A stretch of DNA of 64,000 nt from Malus domestica (taxonomy: Eukaryota; Streptophyta; Magnoliopsida; Rosales; Rosaceae): assembly GCF_042453785.1 (NCBI RefSeq), contig NC_091677.1, forward strand, positions 4,435,501 to 4,499,500, read 5' to 3'. The stretch's first letter is position 1. Each line of letters starts with the position of its first letter. A model generated the notes under the pieces. The model was given only the letters and a program-made list of their open reading frames with translations, was not told the origin of the DNA and made no database searches. The translations under genes were made by a program, and so were the position numbers. Positions 48,820 through 59,837 of the stretch are shown in pieces.

Positions 48820-49764
48820 ATGCGTCTCCACTGCTTGCACACTCCCATACAAGAAGCAAGATCCACCCCTCCAGTAAAGGAAAAACCGCATCTTCAGAAC
48901 CTCTTCATTCACCATTTTTCAGCTCACAAACAATTCACAAAAAAATCCGCCGCTACAACTATTGTGAATGCAAATTTCTTCCTTCTTGTTCTTGGAAAAA
49001 ATTGCACCTACAAAATAAATAACACCTTAGGTCAAGGCCAAGAGCCTCACGCGCCACGATGAATTGGAGGGCTTTGGCCGAAGAACCTCCGATGCCAAAG
49101 TTAGAATTTTGAGAAAAAAATATTTGGAGAATTTAGAGAATTTTGTAAGAGTGTAGATCTTAGGTTTTGAAGAAAATGAGGGTGTTTATATAGGAGTGTG
49201 GCCGGCCCCTTTGGGAGGAGATGGACCAGCCACTTTGATGGTTTTTTTGATGAGATTCATGATTTGTAGGTAATTAATAAATTAATTGAATAATAAATCA
49301 ATTAATTAGGTAATTAATATCATTTGAAATGAAAGATTTGAGAGTTACCTTGGGGAGAATATTTGATGAGGATGGATGAAATATATTTTGAATAAATACT
49401 TATTTTGAACACTTCTGACCTTGATTGAGTCATGATTGTTCACTGCGCGTATGAATTCCGGTATTCCTTGATGATAATTTTATCCTTTTTACACTATAAT
49501 CCACGGATCGCTTCCATATTTTTCTCGATTATTTTTTGCTCCACAACTATCACTACATAGGAGGACTAAAATCAACAGAGATGAGAACAGATAGAAAACC
49601 CTGCGGAAAAAGGATAAAATCCAAGATCAGAAAATATACACTCGTAATAAGTTTTTCTTATAAGATTAGCACACGGTCATGAATATGCCGTATAGCGTAA
49701 CGAGGAAAACACAAAAGATCATATCAAAATCAGTTCAGATATAACGAATGACTTCAGTGTTAGA
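48820..49764. other. gene-free stretch
   Basis: Low-complexity AT-rich sequence. ATTAATAAATTAATTGAATAATAAATC near 49275 is a short AT repeat. No gene is supported. Confidence 0.4.
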
Positions 49765-49976
49765 TGAATCATAAGAAAAAATACTTGTTCCATATAACAG
49801 GTAGCCCCGAGAAGGAGTAAAGAACGTCGCATTATGTCTATCAACTCAGTAAGAACCTCGCATAATCGCATGAATCATAAGAAAAAATACTTGTTCCATA
49901 TAACAGGTAGCCCCGAGAAGGAGTAAAGAACGTCGCATTATGTCTATCAACTCAGTAAGAACCTCGCATAATCGCA
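49765..49976. repeat. perfect 106-bp tandem duplication
   Basis: TGAATCATAAGAAAAAATAC starts at 49765 and 49871. By eye the two 106-bp copies are identical to their last base. The lack of differences means a recent duplication or an assembly artefact. Confidence 0.85.
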
Positions 49977-50062
49977 TTGTATTGATAATCGGGATGGACG
50001 GTCTAAACGAATAAGCAAACTTTCAAGCTTCAACCAAATAGCTAATTTTCGTATCGAACAAC

Positions 50063-50349
50063 TGTCAACATCCCGTCCTGGGACGGACCACTTTCCGAGC
50101 CCGTTTCACTACCGTAGCATAATATTGTCCGCTTTGGGCCCCGACCACGCTCTCACGGTTTTGTTTCTGGTAACTCACGAGCAACTTCCCTGTGAGTCAC
50201 CCATCATGAGAGTGCTCTGGCCACCTTCTCACTTAACTTCGGAGTTCCGATGGAACCCAAAGCCAATGAGCTCCCAAAATGCCTCGTGCTAGGTAGAGAT
50301 GAAAATATACATTTAAGGATCACTCTCCTGGACGATGTGGGATGTCACA
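50063..50349 (-). mobile_element. Cassandra TRIM solo LTR (287 bp) with 5S-like sequence
   Basis: On the minus strand it starts TGTGACATCCCACATCG and ends GGGATGTTGACA. ACAAC flanks both ends (50058-50062 and 50350-50354). The middle (about 50170-50265) reads GGAACTCCGAAGTTAAGTG, GATGGGTGAC and GGGAAGTTGCTCGTG, matching the box A, intermediate and box C region of plant 5S rRNA, the hallmark of Cassandra terminal-repeat retrotransposons in miniature. One LTR and a target duplication without an interior make it solo. Confidence 0.9.
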
Positions 50350-50441
50350 ACAACCACGGAATTCTTCCTACACTTGAATGCCTAACAACGTGCGGATTAT
50401 CAATACATATGCACACACAAACAGATATATATGTATAATAA

Positions 50442-50590
50442 GGGCGAGCCTTGGCGCAACAGAAATGTTGCTCCTTTGTGACCGAAAGGTCACGGTTTCG
50501 AGTTGTAGAAACATGCTATTTGTAAAGATAAAGCTGCGTACACTAGACATTGCCCCGATCTTGCAAAAGCGTCTTGTTGATTTAGGATCG
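50442..50590 (+). mobile_element. Au-like SINE (tRNA-derived)
   Basis: GGGCGAGCCTTGGCGCAAC opens it. The A-box region is followed by GGTCACGGTTTCGAGTTG, an imperfect B-box, then GTAGAAACA and CTGCGTACACTAGAC, the conserved body of plant Au-type SINEs. The 3' tail is diverged. No target duplication was identified. Confidence 0.6.
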
Positions 50591-52079
50591 TCCTTTTATA
50601 TATGTATACATAACAAGACAATCTTAATTCTTTCTATCTCCTGTTCAGATTGTTCAGTTCCAACACACATAATGAGCACATATTTCTAGCACTTGATTAG
50701 ATCAGATTAAAAGGCATAGAAAACAGGGAATTAAGAAAATGAAATACAAAATTTAAAATTAAGACTGCAAAAAAAAAAAAAAAAAAAAAAAAACCAATCA
50801 TAATTGATTGGAATGAAAAACCCAAAAACGTTGATGGAAATTGGAAGCAGAGGAATGGGGAAAGTGGGAGATTAGAGTTAGGCAGAGGCCGGGAGGAAGG
50901 AGAGAAAAGTAGCAAATTAACGATAAAAACAAAATACAATAAAATCGCAATAAGGGACTTTGATGTAAAATTAATAGTTTTGGGGTCGCCAATGGCCCAA
51001 CAGAGCAGCAAAAGACCGTTGGGCAACCCTAGAACTGAAGTCGGGATGGGCGGTGGAGCAGGCCATCTTAGCTGAAGAGGAGCCCCTGGTCCTGGTCGTT
51101 ATCCGATTCGGCCGCCAAGGGGGGATGCATGCATGCAGGTTGGAACTTTGAACTTGAAACCCTCATTTTTATTAATTTATTTTATATATTTTAACAAAGA
51201 ATTCAAAGGAAAAAGGATTAAATTGTTTAGAGAAACCCTAGTTTTGATTGACAATTAGAAAAGGATGTGAAATCAAATATAATTTTTATGGAGAAATAAG
51301 ATGAAAATGCATGATTTTGGTAATGCGATGAACTTCCAAAATTAAAGGGAAAATTAAATAAAGACCAGGTTTTCAAACCAAAATTAATAATAATATTGTT
51401 GGTTAAGTCAGTTGGGTAGAATTGATATTATACCGCCGCTGTACATTTAAATTTGAATCACTATCTCTGTAAATTAGAATCATCCATAATATATCGTATG
51501 TATCATAGAACAATCAAAACCTCACTTGTTGGTTATGGATTAGGTGCCGACAATGGTTAATTTGAGTTGAGCATATATCTATATATACTTGAAGAGGGTT
51601 GAGCATATATATAAGAAGTGGAAAAGTGGGAAGAAAAAAAAAAAAAAAAAGAAGCTAGAGAGGAGGAGGAAAAAGGAGAATGCAATGAAGCATAGTGGGG
51701 CAGAGTTGGTTGAGACTAGACAAAACAAGTGGGGTTGCAACCAAAAGAGCGTTGAGTGAGTGAGCCATGTTCGATTATGGCAGCCTCTGCCGACGCAAAA
51801 ACAAAAGGAATAAAGTGATCAACAACTTAAACCTAGCTCCACATGATATTGCATATCTCTCTCTCTCTCTGCTCAGCTAGTTCATGAGCAGTAGTACTCA
51901 CTCACCTGTCCTCTCTATACAGAAAAGTGCAGCGGATCATGAACCAGAAAAAAGATGTTACATCACATCTAAATCTCTATCTCTCTCCCGATATAATTGG
52001 ATTTGAATTTTAAACAATTATATGCCTTTCATCATCAGCATAATCACAAGTAAAAGTAAAAGAGGCGACTTCACGTCAA
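50591..52079. other. gene-free stretch
   Basis: Contains poly(A) tracts (50769-50792 and 51635-51651) and a CT run near 51861. GC-richer sequence at 50985-51130 could be exonic, but no supported frame or motif was found. Confidence 0.4.
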
Positions 52080-52208
52080 TAAGGCTTCTGTTTTGCGAGG
52101 GTTGGCAGGGAACGTCTATCTTACGCAATTTTGCCCTTATTTTGTAAAGAGTTTGTTTCTACAACTCAAACATGTGACATTTGGATCACAAAAGAGTAAC
52201 ATTTCCCT
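52080..52208 (-). mobile_element. SINE-like fragment, opposite orientation
   Basis: The minus strand reads TGTTACTCTTTTGTGATCC, CACATGTTTGAGTTGTAGAA and TGCGTAAGATAGACG, the same order as the SINE at 50442 but more decayed. A trace of the same kind (CCATCACAAAAGAGCAAC) lies at about 58388. Confidence 0.5.
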
Positions 52209-52842
52209 CACACAAATACTTGCATATATATATGTGTGTGTGTGTGTGAAGCCTATAATGACCATTCCTATCATTAATTTGGACCTATAAGTAATTAGCA
52301 CATGATGATCATCAAATTTAAAAGACCAAAACAAAGTTAACTTTTGACTCTATGAAGTTTCTTATAATTAACCCACAAAAACACGAAGAAAAAAAAAAGA
52401 ACCGTTAGTGCGGTTGGACCAACTCCCTTCAATCCAAAGTCCACTTCTCTATGTCTATGTTTATATGGAAGAGGGTGTGAAAGATAATTTTGGAAGAAAA
52501 ATTGCTCAATTTCTTACATGTAATGAAGATTTTCTGCTTACTTACTGTAACTCACTAAAATCACAAAAAAAAAATTGCATTCAAACATCAAACTATGATC
52601 TATCTGTTAGAAGAAATAAGGGTAAAATATAAAAAACTATCTCAATGATTGGTGTCATGATATTTTCATACCTCATCTTTTAAAATTGACAATGTCATAC
52701 CGCATCTTACGAATTTGTGACAATGTCATACCTCCGTCAGTTTTCCTGTTAATTTCTCTGTTAAATGCTGACGTGGCCTGACACGTGTCCCACTCACTAA
52801 TCCAATTGGATTGCAAAATAATAAAATATATATATATATATA

Positions 52843-54184
52843 GGGCAAAAGACTGTTTACTACCTCATGTTTCGTGGTTTTCAACATTTAGTACATCAAT
52901 TTTTTTTCATCCCATAGTCATACCTAAAGTGTTAATTTTGGGACAGTTTCATACATCCGTTAGTTAAACTGTTAGTTCTCCCGTTAAGTGATGACGTGGT
53001 GCCCATGTGGACAATGATTGGGCGCTACGTGTCATTAAAAAAAATTAAAAAATTAAAAATATTTATATTTAAAAAAAAAAAAAAAACCATAATCCCCTTC
53101 TTCTTCCCTGCAACCTGCACCCTCCCCAGATTTTTCTTCTTCTTCTTCCCAGATTTGTTTTTTTTTCCTTTTCTTTCTTCTATTCTTCTTCTTCTTCTTT
53201 CTTATCTTCAGGATTTAAAAATTTAAAACAAAAAAAAAAAAAAAAAACAAAATCTGGGCTTTCACCCATCCCGACACCCTCCCTCCTTCTCCCTCCCCTC
53301 TCTTCCCTGCACCCATCCTCCCTGCACACCCACCCATTCCCCTCCTTCTCCCTCCCTTCTCTCCTCTGCAATCCACACGGAGCCCTCCCACCCCTCCCTC
53401 CGAAGCCACTGGGAGGAGGTCGAGCGTCGTCGACCTGGTGGTTATGGCGGAGATCGAAGGTTCCTTGAGGACCCATCAAGTCCGACGACCTGCAATTCCA
53501 GATTTTAATTTTTTTATACCAGATTAATGTTAGGGTTAGGGATTGGAGGGAAGGTGAGAGAGCTTCGTGTGGACTGCAGAGGAGAGAAGGGAGGGAGAAG
53601 GAGGGGAATGGGTGGGTGTGCAGGGAGGATGGGTGCAGGGAAGAGAAGGGAGGGAGAAGGAGGGAGGGGGTCGGGATGGGTGAAAGCCTAGATTTTTTAT
53701 TTTTTTTGTTTTAAATTTTTAAATCTTGAAGATAAGGGAGGGAGAATGAGGGAGGGGGGGTCGGGATGGGTAGAATTATTATTATTTTTTTTAATTCTTA
53801 AATCCTGAAGATAAGAAAGAAGAAGAAGAAGAAGAAGAAGAAGAAGAAAGAAGAAAAAGAAGAAAAAGAAGAAAAAGAAGAAGAAAGAAGAAGAAGAATA
53901 AGAAGAATAGAAGAAAGAAAAAGCTGGGGAGGGTGCGGGTTGCAGGGAAGAAGAAGGGAATTATGGTTTTTTTTTTAATATAAATATTTTTAATGACACG
54001 TGGTGCCTAATCATTGTCCACATGGGCGCCACGTCATCACTTAACGGGAGAACTAACAGTTTGACTAACGGATGTATGAAACTGTCCCAAAATTAACACT
54101 TTAGGTATGACTCTGGGATGAAAAAAAATTGATGTACTAAATGTTGAAAACCACGAAACATGAGGGTAGTAAACAGTCTTTTGC

Positions 54185-54186
<2 letters not shown>
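52843..54186. mobile_element. inner foldback element (1.34 kb hairpin)
   Basis: The ends GGGCAAAAGACTGTTTACTA and, inverted, GGGCAAAAGACTGTTTACTA match for 20 bases. The arms then pair for about 540 bp through the GTTAAGTGATGACGTGG block, poly(A/T), TTC/GAA runs and GGGAGGGAGAAGGAGGG tracts, leaving a spacer of roughly 190 bp (about 53385-53570). The right arm has an extra duplicated stretch (53720-53815). It sits in an AT dinucleotide tract, which gives an AT-only target duplication. Confidence 0.85.
53820..53925. repeat. GAA/AAG microsatellite in a foldback arm
   Basis: An imperfect (GAA)n run pairs with the TTC-rich run at 53130-53210 of the opposite arm. Confidence 0.8.

Positions 54187-54222
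<36 letters not shown>
54187..54222. repeat. AT microsatellite at the insertion site
   Basis: An (AT)n run of about 18 units flanks the inner foldback on the right; a shorter (TA)n run (52827-52842) flanks its left. Confidence 0.8.
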
Positions 54223-54226
<4 letters not shown>

Positions 54227-54969
54227 TCTCTCTCACTCTCTTCTCTCTCTCTCCCCCCTTTCTCGCCACTCTCTCTTCTTTGCACAACCCAAAACCCCTT
54301 CCCACCCGTCCTCCACCACCTTCTCTCTCCTCTCTCTCTTCTCTCTCTCCCCCCTTTCTCGCCACTCCCTCACTCTGCCAACCCAGTTCGTCCCCCCCAA
54401 CCCAACGTGCACTCATCTCTCCTCCCCCATCTTCATCTTCTTCCCCTTTTTCCCTCTACCTGCAACCCAGAAACAAAAAAAATAAAAAATAAAAAATAAA
54501 TAATCGAACCCAGTTTCGGCCTAAGAAGAAGAAGAAGAAGAAGAAGGAGAGAAGAACAAAAAAAATTGAAAACGAAAAAAAAAAGAAAAGTTACAAATCG
54601 CTCAGAAGAAGAAGAAGATGAAGAAGAAGAAGGAGGAGAGAGAAGAACAAAAAAAAATTGAAATTGGTGCGGGAGAAGGAAAGGATGCTGCACCCACCCA
54701 TAGGATTTTTTTTTTTTGTTTTTTTTTTGTTAAATTTTTAATATTTAATTATTAAAAATATATTTAATTATTTTTTAATCCAGTTGTATTAGTGAGTGGG
54801 ACACGTGTCGGGCCACGTCAGCATTGAATGGAGAAATTAACAGAAAAATTGACGGAGGTATGACATTGTCACAAATTCGTAAGATGCGGTATGACATTGT
54901 CAATTTTAAAAGATAAGGTATGAAAGTGTCGTGACATCAATAGTTGAGGTAGTTTTTTGTACTTTACCC

Positions 54970-57333
54970 AAAAAAAAAACTACGAGATGATTAACCTTCG
55001 ATATTTGGGGAAGATTCATAAAAATTTGAGCTCTTTCTTTTGAACTTGTAGTACACAGCAATTGTTTTCACATTAAATAGATAAAGTTAAATATCTGTTG
55101 GAAGTTTGTAGTGGGTAGTTCAACAAAAGTCCACCTAAGAGAAGACAATATCTTCTGTTTAGCATAATAAATTGAAGAGAATGGTACTTTCATAATCTTA
55201 AATAATTGACAAGGTATATATGGGAATGATGTCATCATGTGCACTGCTTACACGCATGCCTGATTGAAAATCAAACCAAGTCTAAACATGCATGTGTATA
55301 ATAAAATTTAATTAGTAATCCCGATTTCAATAAGACTTTATTGAATCGTAAGTTAAAGTCAAATCAGTTCATTTTTACGAATAAATTTGAAGTCGTTTTT
55401 TTTATTAACGTGAAATTCATACTCAACATTTGATAAATATTATTGTAAGTTACTTTTCGATTTATATAGTTTTAGGATCGGGATCACATTGTGAGATTAT
55501 ATTATTATTTTCAAAAGGAAAACAGGGAGGCGGGGGGAGAGAGGAGAAAAGGTGCATTTGCTGCCATTCGATCAGTTCCATGCAGGGAATGTGCAAAACA
55601 TGCTGTACATTTCATGCTGCCTCACTGTCTCTCATTTGTCACATGCCCTACCCCCTCTCCCAAACTACCCTCCAAAACTCCCTCTTCTGCATGTGCTTCC
55701 CATGTGCTCTCTCTGTCTCTCTCTCTCTCTCTCTCCCCTTCACAGCCCTCAGATGGGGGCTTTGCTGGCCCATATCACCTTCACATGCAACTTCACTCCC
55801 ACCCCCAATACAACTCCCTAGCTAACTTACACTCCAACATTTATTTATGCCCCAAATGTCCATTTTACCCCTTGATTAGCTTCATCGTCATCTAAACAAC
55901 CCAATTACTTTCTTCACCTTAATAAAAAAGACAAGCTTTGTCTTCTAATAACGTGAAGAGTAGAGAGAAGAAGAGAAGGTTAATTTGTTGTCTTGCAATA
56001 CCTTCTAGATCACCCCATATAATATTTTCTCTAACTTGTTCCATTGGACTTTGGTATAGTATCATATTTGTCCTTTGTTGCTTTGGTTGCCTAACATGAT
56101 AGTGCCTTCCATCTGATGCATTCAACTATGTATTTTTCGATCCAATCCTAATGAATCGGTTTGTTTCGGATATCTGTACTGACTATTTACTTACAATGGA
56201 CAAAATTTATTATGTACAACTACTCACACGCGTTGTTCATCCCGAATAAAACTTGCACCAATTATCAGTATTTTTGAATCTAAAAGACAAGAACCCTTTG
56301 ATTAGAGGTTAATGCTTCTCAACTCTCAAACACAAAAAATCAAAGAAACAAACTTGAGGGGTATTTTCGGAACGAGGGTTTTATACCGTCCCGGACCTCG
56401 CATGTGCCGTTACAGATGGGCAGCCTTTCTGCCTTTGTGGCTCGCAAGTTGTGCCGTGTTCCCGCTTTCTCCTTTTGATTGAGATGCGAACTCCTCGAAG
56501 GTGGAATTACAAAAACACCCCCTTTATCTCCTCATTGGAAAGATCTGCATTTTGCCATTTTCCTTCCGTCCTTTGCTCCTCGCATGGTTATTTTTCTTTC
56601 AATTATAGCTCAATAAATAGAAGAAGGCACAACCTTTTACCAAATGCATCAAAGCCAAAGGCCAAAATAGAGAGAATCAAAATAAAACTGGTAAACAATA
56701 AAAGTAAACTTCCAAACATGTCCAAGGAGAGCACATTCAAATCAGGTGGACTTTACGACTCACACTTTGTGTAAGAGTTTAATTTCTTGTGAGGCAGTGT
56801 GTCGAATATTCAGCTTGATCCTCTTGTTGGACATAAAAATTTCTCGTGTGTTACGATAGTTAGTTCAAAAGTGCACCCATTTCCTTGCATTGAGTTCTAA
56901 TGGACTGTTCAACACAAGAACTTATCGTGTATTTTCTGAATAAACGATAGAATATGCACCAAGGGAGGTGGGAGAGTGGACTAAATCGTACAATTGGCCT
57001 ATCATAATAATGTGGTTCAATTTCGATTTTGGCAAGAATCGAACTTGAGAACTTACTGTGTATTAGGCTAATGAGCCGATAATGTATCCGCTTTCTTACC
57101 CTCAAGTTCAAATTCACAAATACTAATCATTTATAGTAATTTAAAACGTTGTCAAAATTATGAGAATCATAAGAAAATGGCTAAACGACAAAGGAAACCA
57201 GTAATGGCACTTTCGTAGTAACCAACAACCCGAGTGTCAATTTACCAACCCTCCATTACTTAAACCCCGTAAGGCCTCTTCTTCCTCCCCACACTCTCTC
57301 TGCGACTCTGTTTTTCCATCATACAAAAACACA
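54970..57333. other. gene-free stretch before the bHLH gene
   Basis: AT-rich, with a CT run at 55709-55735. I see no supported gene. The short frames at 55430-55895 overlap low-complexity CT sequence. Confidence 0.4.
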
Positions 57334-57672
57334 ATGAGCTCGGCTCCTGGAAATTACCTCAAAGCCACCCTCGCCGGAAGAAGAAGAACCACTTCGAGAA
57401 GAAGACTTGTGTCGCGTAGGGGTCGAGCTCCGGTAAGAAAATTCAACAATAGCGGCCGCAAACGGAGGTGTTTGAAGGCGGTCTCCGCCAAGCTGGAGAC
57501 CCTGAAGAGCCTCGTTAATCCGACCCAGGTCGGGAAAACGCTAAAAGCCGACGAATTGTTCCAGGAAACGGCGGATTACATCGTCCTGCTGCGGACCCAG
57601 GTCGTGATTTTGCAGAGACTCGTCGAGTTTTATGGATCTAGTGAGAAGGAAAATGCTGCTGCTGTATTATAG
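57334..57672 (+). CDS. atypical bHLH protein, UPBEAT1-like, 112 aa
   Basis: A single-exon frame from ATG 57334 to TAG 57672. The N-terminal half is Arg-rich (LAGRRRTTSRRRLVSRRGRA). The second half has an HLH: KRRCLKAVSAKLETLKSLV, a loop, then LFQETADYIVLLRTQVVILQ. The basic region lacks the usual His-Glu-Arg pattern for E-box contact. LFxxTADYIxxL matches plant UPBEAT1 (bHLH151) and its relatives, small HLH regulators of root growth and peroxidase genes. DNA binding is therefore doubtful, and partner titration is plausible. The length suits the family. A (GAA)n run follows in the 3' UTR at about 57706-57730. Confidence 0.85.
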   Translation: MSSAPGNYLKATLAGRRRTTSRRRLVSRRGRAPVRKFNNSGRKRRCLKAVSAKLETLKSLVNPTQVGKTLKADELFQETADYIVLLRTQVVILQRLVEFYGSSEKENAAAVL

Positions 57673-59829
57673 TCGTTCCATATCTTTTAATTTGTCAATG
57701 GAAAACAAGAAGAAGAAGAAGAAGAAAAAGATTGGTTTTTTGGGTTTTTTTTTTCCTTTTATTTTTCTTAATTTTTGTTTGGAAGTTTAGATGTTGCATG
57801 CTTTGTTTGGTTGAAGGTCATCCACCATATGAGGCTCAACTAAATTATTAATAGCTAATTTTTTTTCCCAGATCTTTTGTGACAAAATGTGTTACTTCTA
57901 GCAACGAGTTCGCCTGTTAGATCTCTCTTTCTTGTTGATTAGAATATTTTTTGTTGATTAGAGTAGTTTAAAATATCGGTCGTTAAAAAATAGCTTAGCT
58001 TAGGTAATTTTTATCTTAAATAAGACCGAAAGTTTTATACTTTTTTCCTTTTTATCATCATTTTCCTTCTACTTGGAATATTTTTTGCTTGAAATTGGTT
58101 GAATTTGAATATTAGTCATATTTTATTCCTGGGTTTTTGTTTGCTTTTATGTCTGAGTTAAAATGCATAAACAAAAACTGCAGGAATTGTTTGGCACCCA
58201 AGAGCTAGACATCCCTTCTGGCTCTCTCCGTATATGTCTCTCTTGCAGGCACACACTGCACACACATCGTTTTCTAACCACACAGACATATGCATTGCAG
58301 AGAAAATAAGAAAAAAGAACGACTCTAAGACAACAAGACTTTGTCAGGGTTGGGAGTAAAAACGTTTATCATACGTAGTCTTACCCTTCCATCACAAAAG
58401 AGCAACATATATATATATATATACACACACAGATATATATGATGCATCTATATACACATATAAATCCAAGGAATGCATGAGTGAATGGCATGGCATTTTC
58501 ACAGGAAAGCCTTGAAAGCCATATGTCAGTATTAACTGTGGGAAGAGAGCATGGGTTGGTGGTGGTGGTGACAGTCATTGCAGAGCTACTACACTAGAAA
58601 TGAAAGGAATGGGGATGGATGGGTGCATGTAGCAAATTTGAATGTGATAGATATTTTACATAATATCTCCATGAAATTGACAGCAGTGCCCCTTGTGGCA
58701 TGCAGTGTTTGTGATGATAGTGGCAAGTTTTTATTTCTCAGCACAGTGAAGAATCCCATGTGCAAAAGCCAAATTTGAGGGGTCTTTGCCTGGGAAAATT
58801 TTCAAGGTGTGGCAGTCACATTGACACGAGAGATGTCACTAGTTTATATATTATAATATGAATAGACGATTAAGTTGATATTTTCTAACTTCTTTTGATT
58901 TGGTATAAAAAAATAATATTTCAATAAGGATTTGAATTTTGGTGCAAACGGTTGAATATACTGTTCTAGTCAACTACTCTAACCCACATATCCTAAAATA
59001 TAATATTATTAAATATATGGATGTGATATAACATGACTAGATTGATTACCAGCATTAATGTACGATATTCACACCGAAGAATTTTATCTTTGCCGGTTTG
59101 GATGCCTCGTGTGCTCTGTAATTTTTTAGGTGTGGCAGTTGTATTAATTACTACGTGGTGTTACTAATTGAAGTACTATTATATGGGTGAATGGTAAAAC
59201 TAATATATTATGGACTTAGAGTAAAAATTTGCCAAATAGATGCACATGGTATAACATGAGTTGATCGATAGCACTTCAGACAACAGTTATGTCATCTTTG
59301 CCAGTTTGGATGTGTCATGTGGTAAGTAAATCTGTATGTTACTTAACGTTCTTTCTGCTATGTGTAATTTTGTGTGTTAAGCTTGTAAAAGGAAACCATG
59401 TGCAAAAGCATGAGCAGAGGTCCACAGCAACTCAGCATGCTGTGCTGGTTTTGCTTGTTAAGGGAAAAATTGAGCAACCATGTCACAGGCTTCATTATAT
59501 TGGTGAATCTAATTTCGGTTGCTTTTCAATAAATTTGTTAACATGGAGTTCAGAGCTCGCTTTAAATATTTGTTCACTTGTTTGCTTTTTTGGTAGCAAT
59601 TAGTTGACCAAATTTCAGTAATTTTTGCCCTAATTCTTTGTAGATTCTTAACGTAATTAATTGCGACAATTGTTGAAATAGTGAGGGTCTACATGCGTGA
59701 GGATGAGTGTCAATTGTCATTACGTTATGAGATTTACTTGCATTGACGACTGACAACAGCTAAATGTGGCCGACCAATTGTAGCATTACTCTTGTTGGGA
59801 AGCGTCCATCTTCTATTAAAGCTAGCTCT
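57673..59829. other. gene-free stretch
   Basis: AT-rich sequence with TA and CA dinucleotide runs near 58408-58437. No gene or clear element apart from the SINE trace at about 58388. Confidence 0.4.
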
Positions 59830-59837
59830 AGTACTAG

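Larger units (their letters stand above)
52620..54969. mobile_element. outer foldback element, interrupted
   Basis: The ends GGGTAAAATATAAAAAACTA and, inverted, GGGTAAAGTACAAAAAACTA are followed by matching arms: TGACAATGTCATACCGCATC; GAATTTGTGACAATGTCATA; GCTGACGTGGCC plus GACACGTGTC. The left arm ends near 52840 where a second element is inserted. The right part includes CT-rich and GAA-rich low-complexity sequence and an internal direct duplication (CCCCCCTTTCTCGCCACTC near 54252 and 54348). No transposase. Confidence 0.75.

Noticed and set aside
50442..50520. A functional tRNA gene
   Set aside because: B-box-like sequence is present, but no cloverleaf with acceptor pairing can be drawn; it is a SINE.
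50697..51026. 109-codon minus-strand frame
   Set aside because: Starts in a poly(A/T) tract and has no recognisable domain.
53180..53479. Gly/Glu/Arg-rich frames in 53.2-53.5 kb
   Set aside because: They come from purine-rich foldback arms; low complexity only.
55430..55895. Overlapping frames of 89-134 codons
   Set aside because: All three plus frames are open across the same CT-rich sequence, a sign of skewed composition and not coding.
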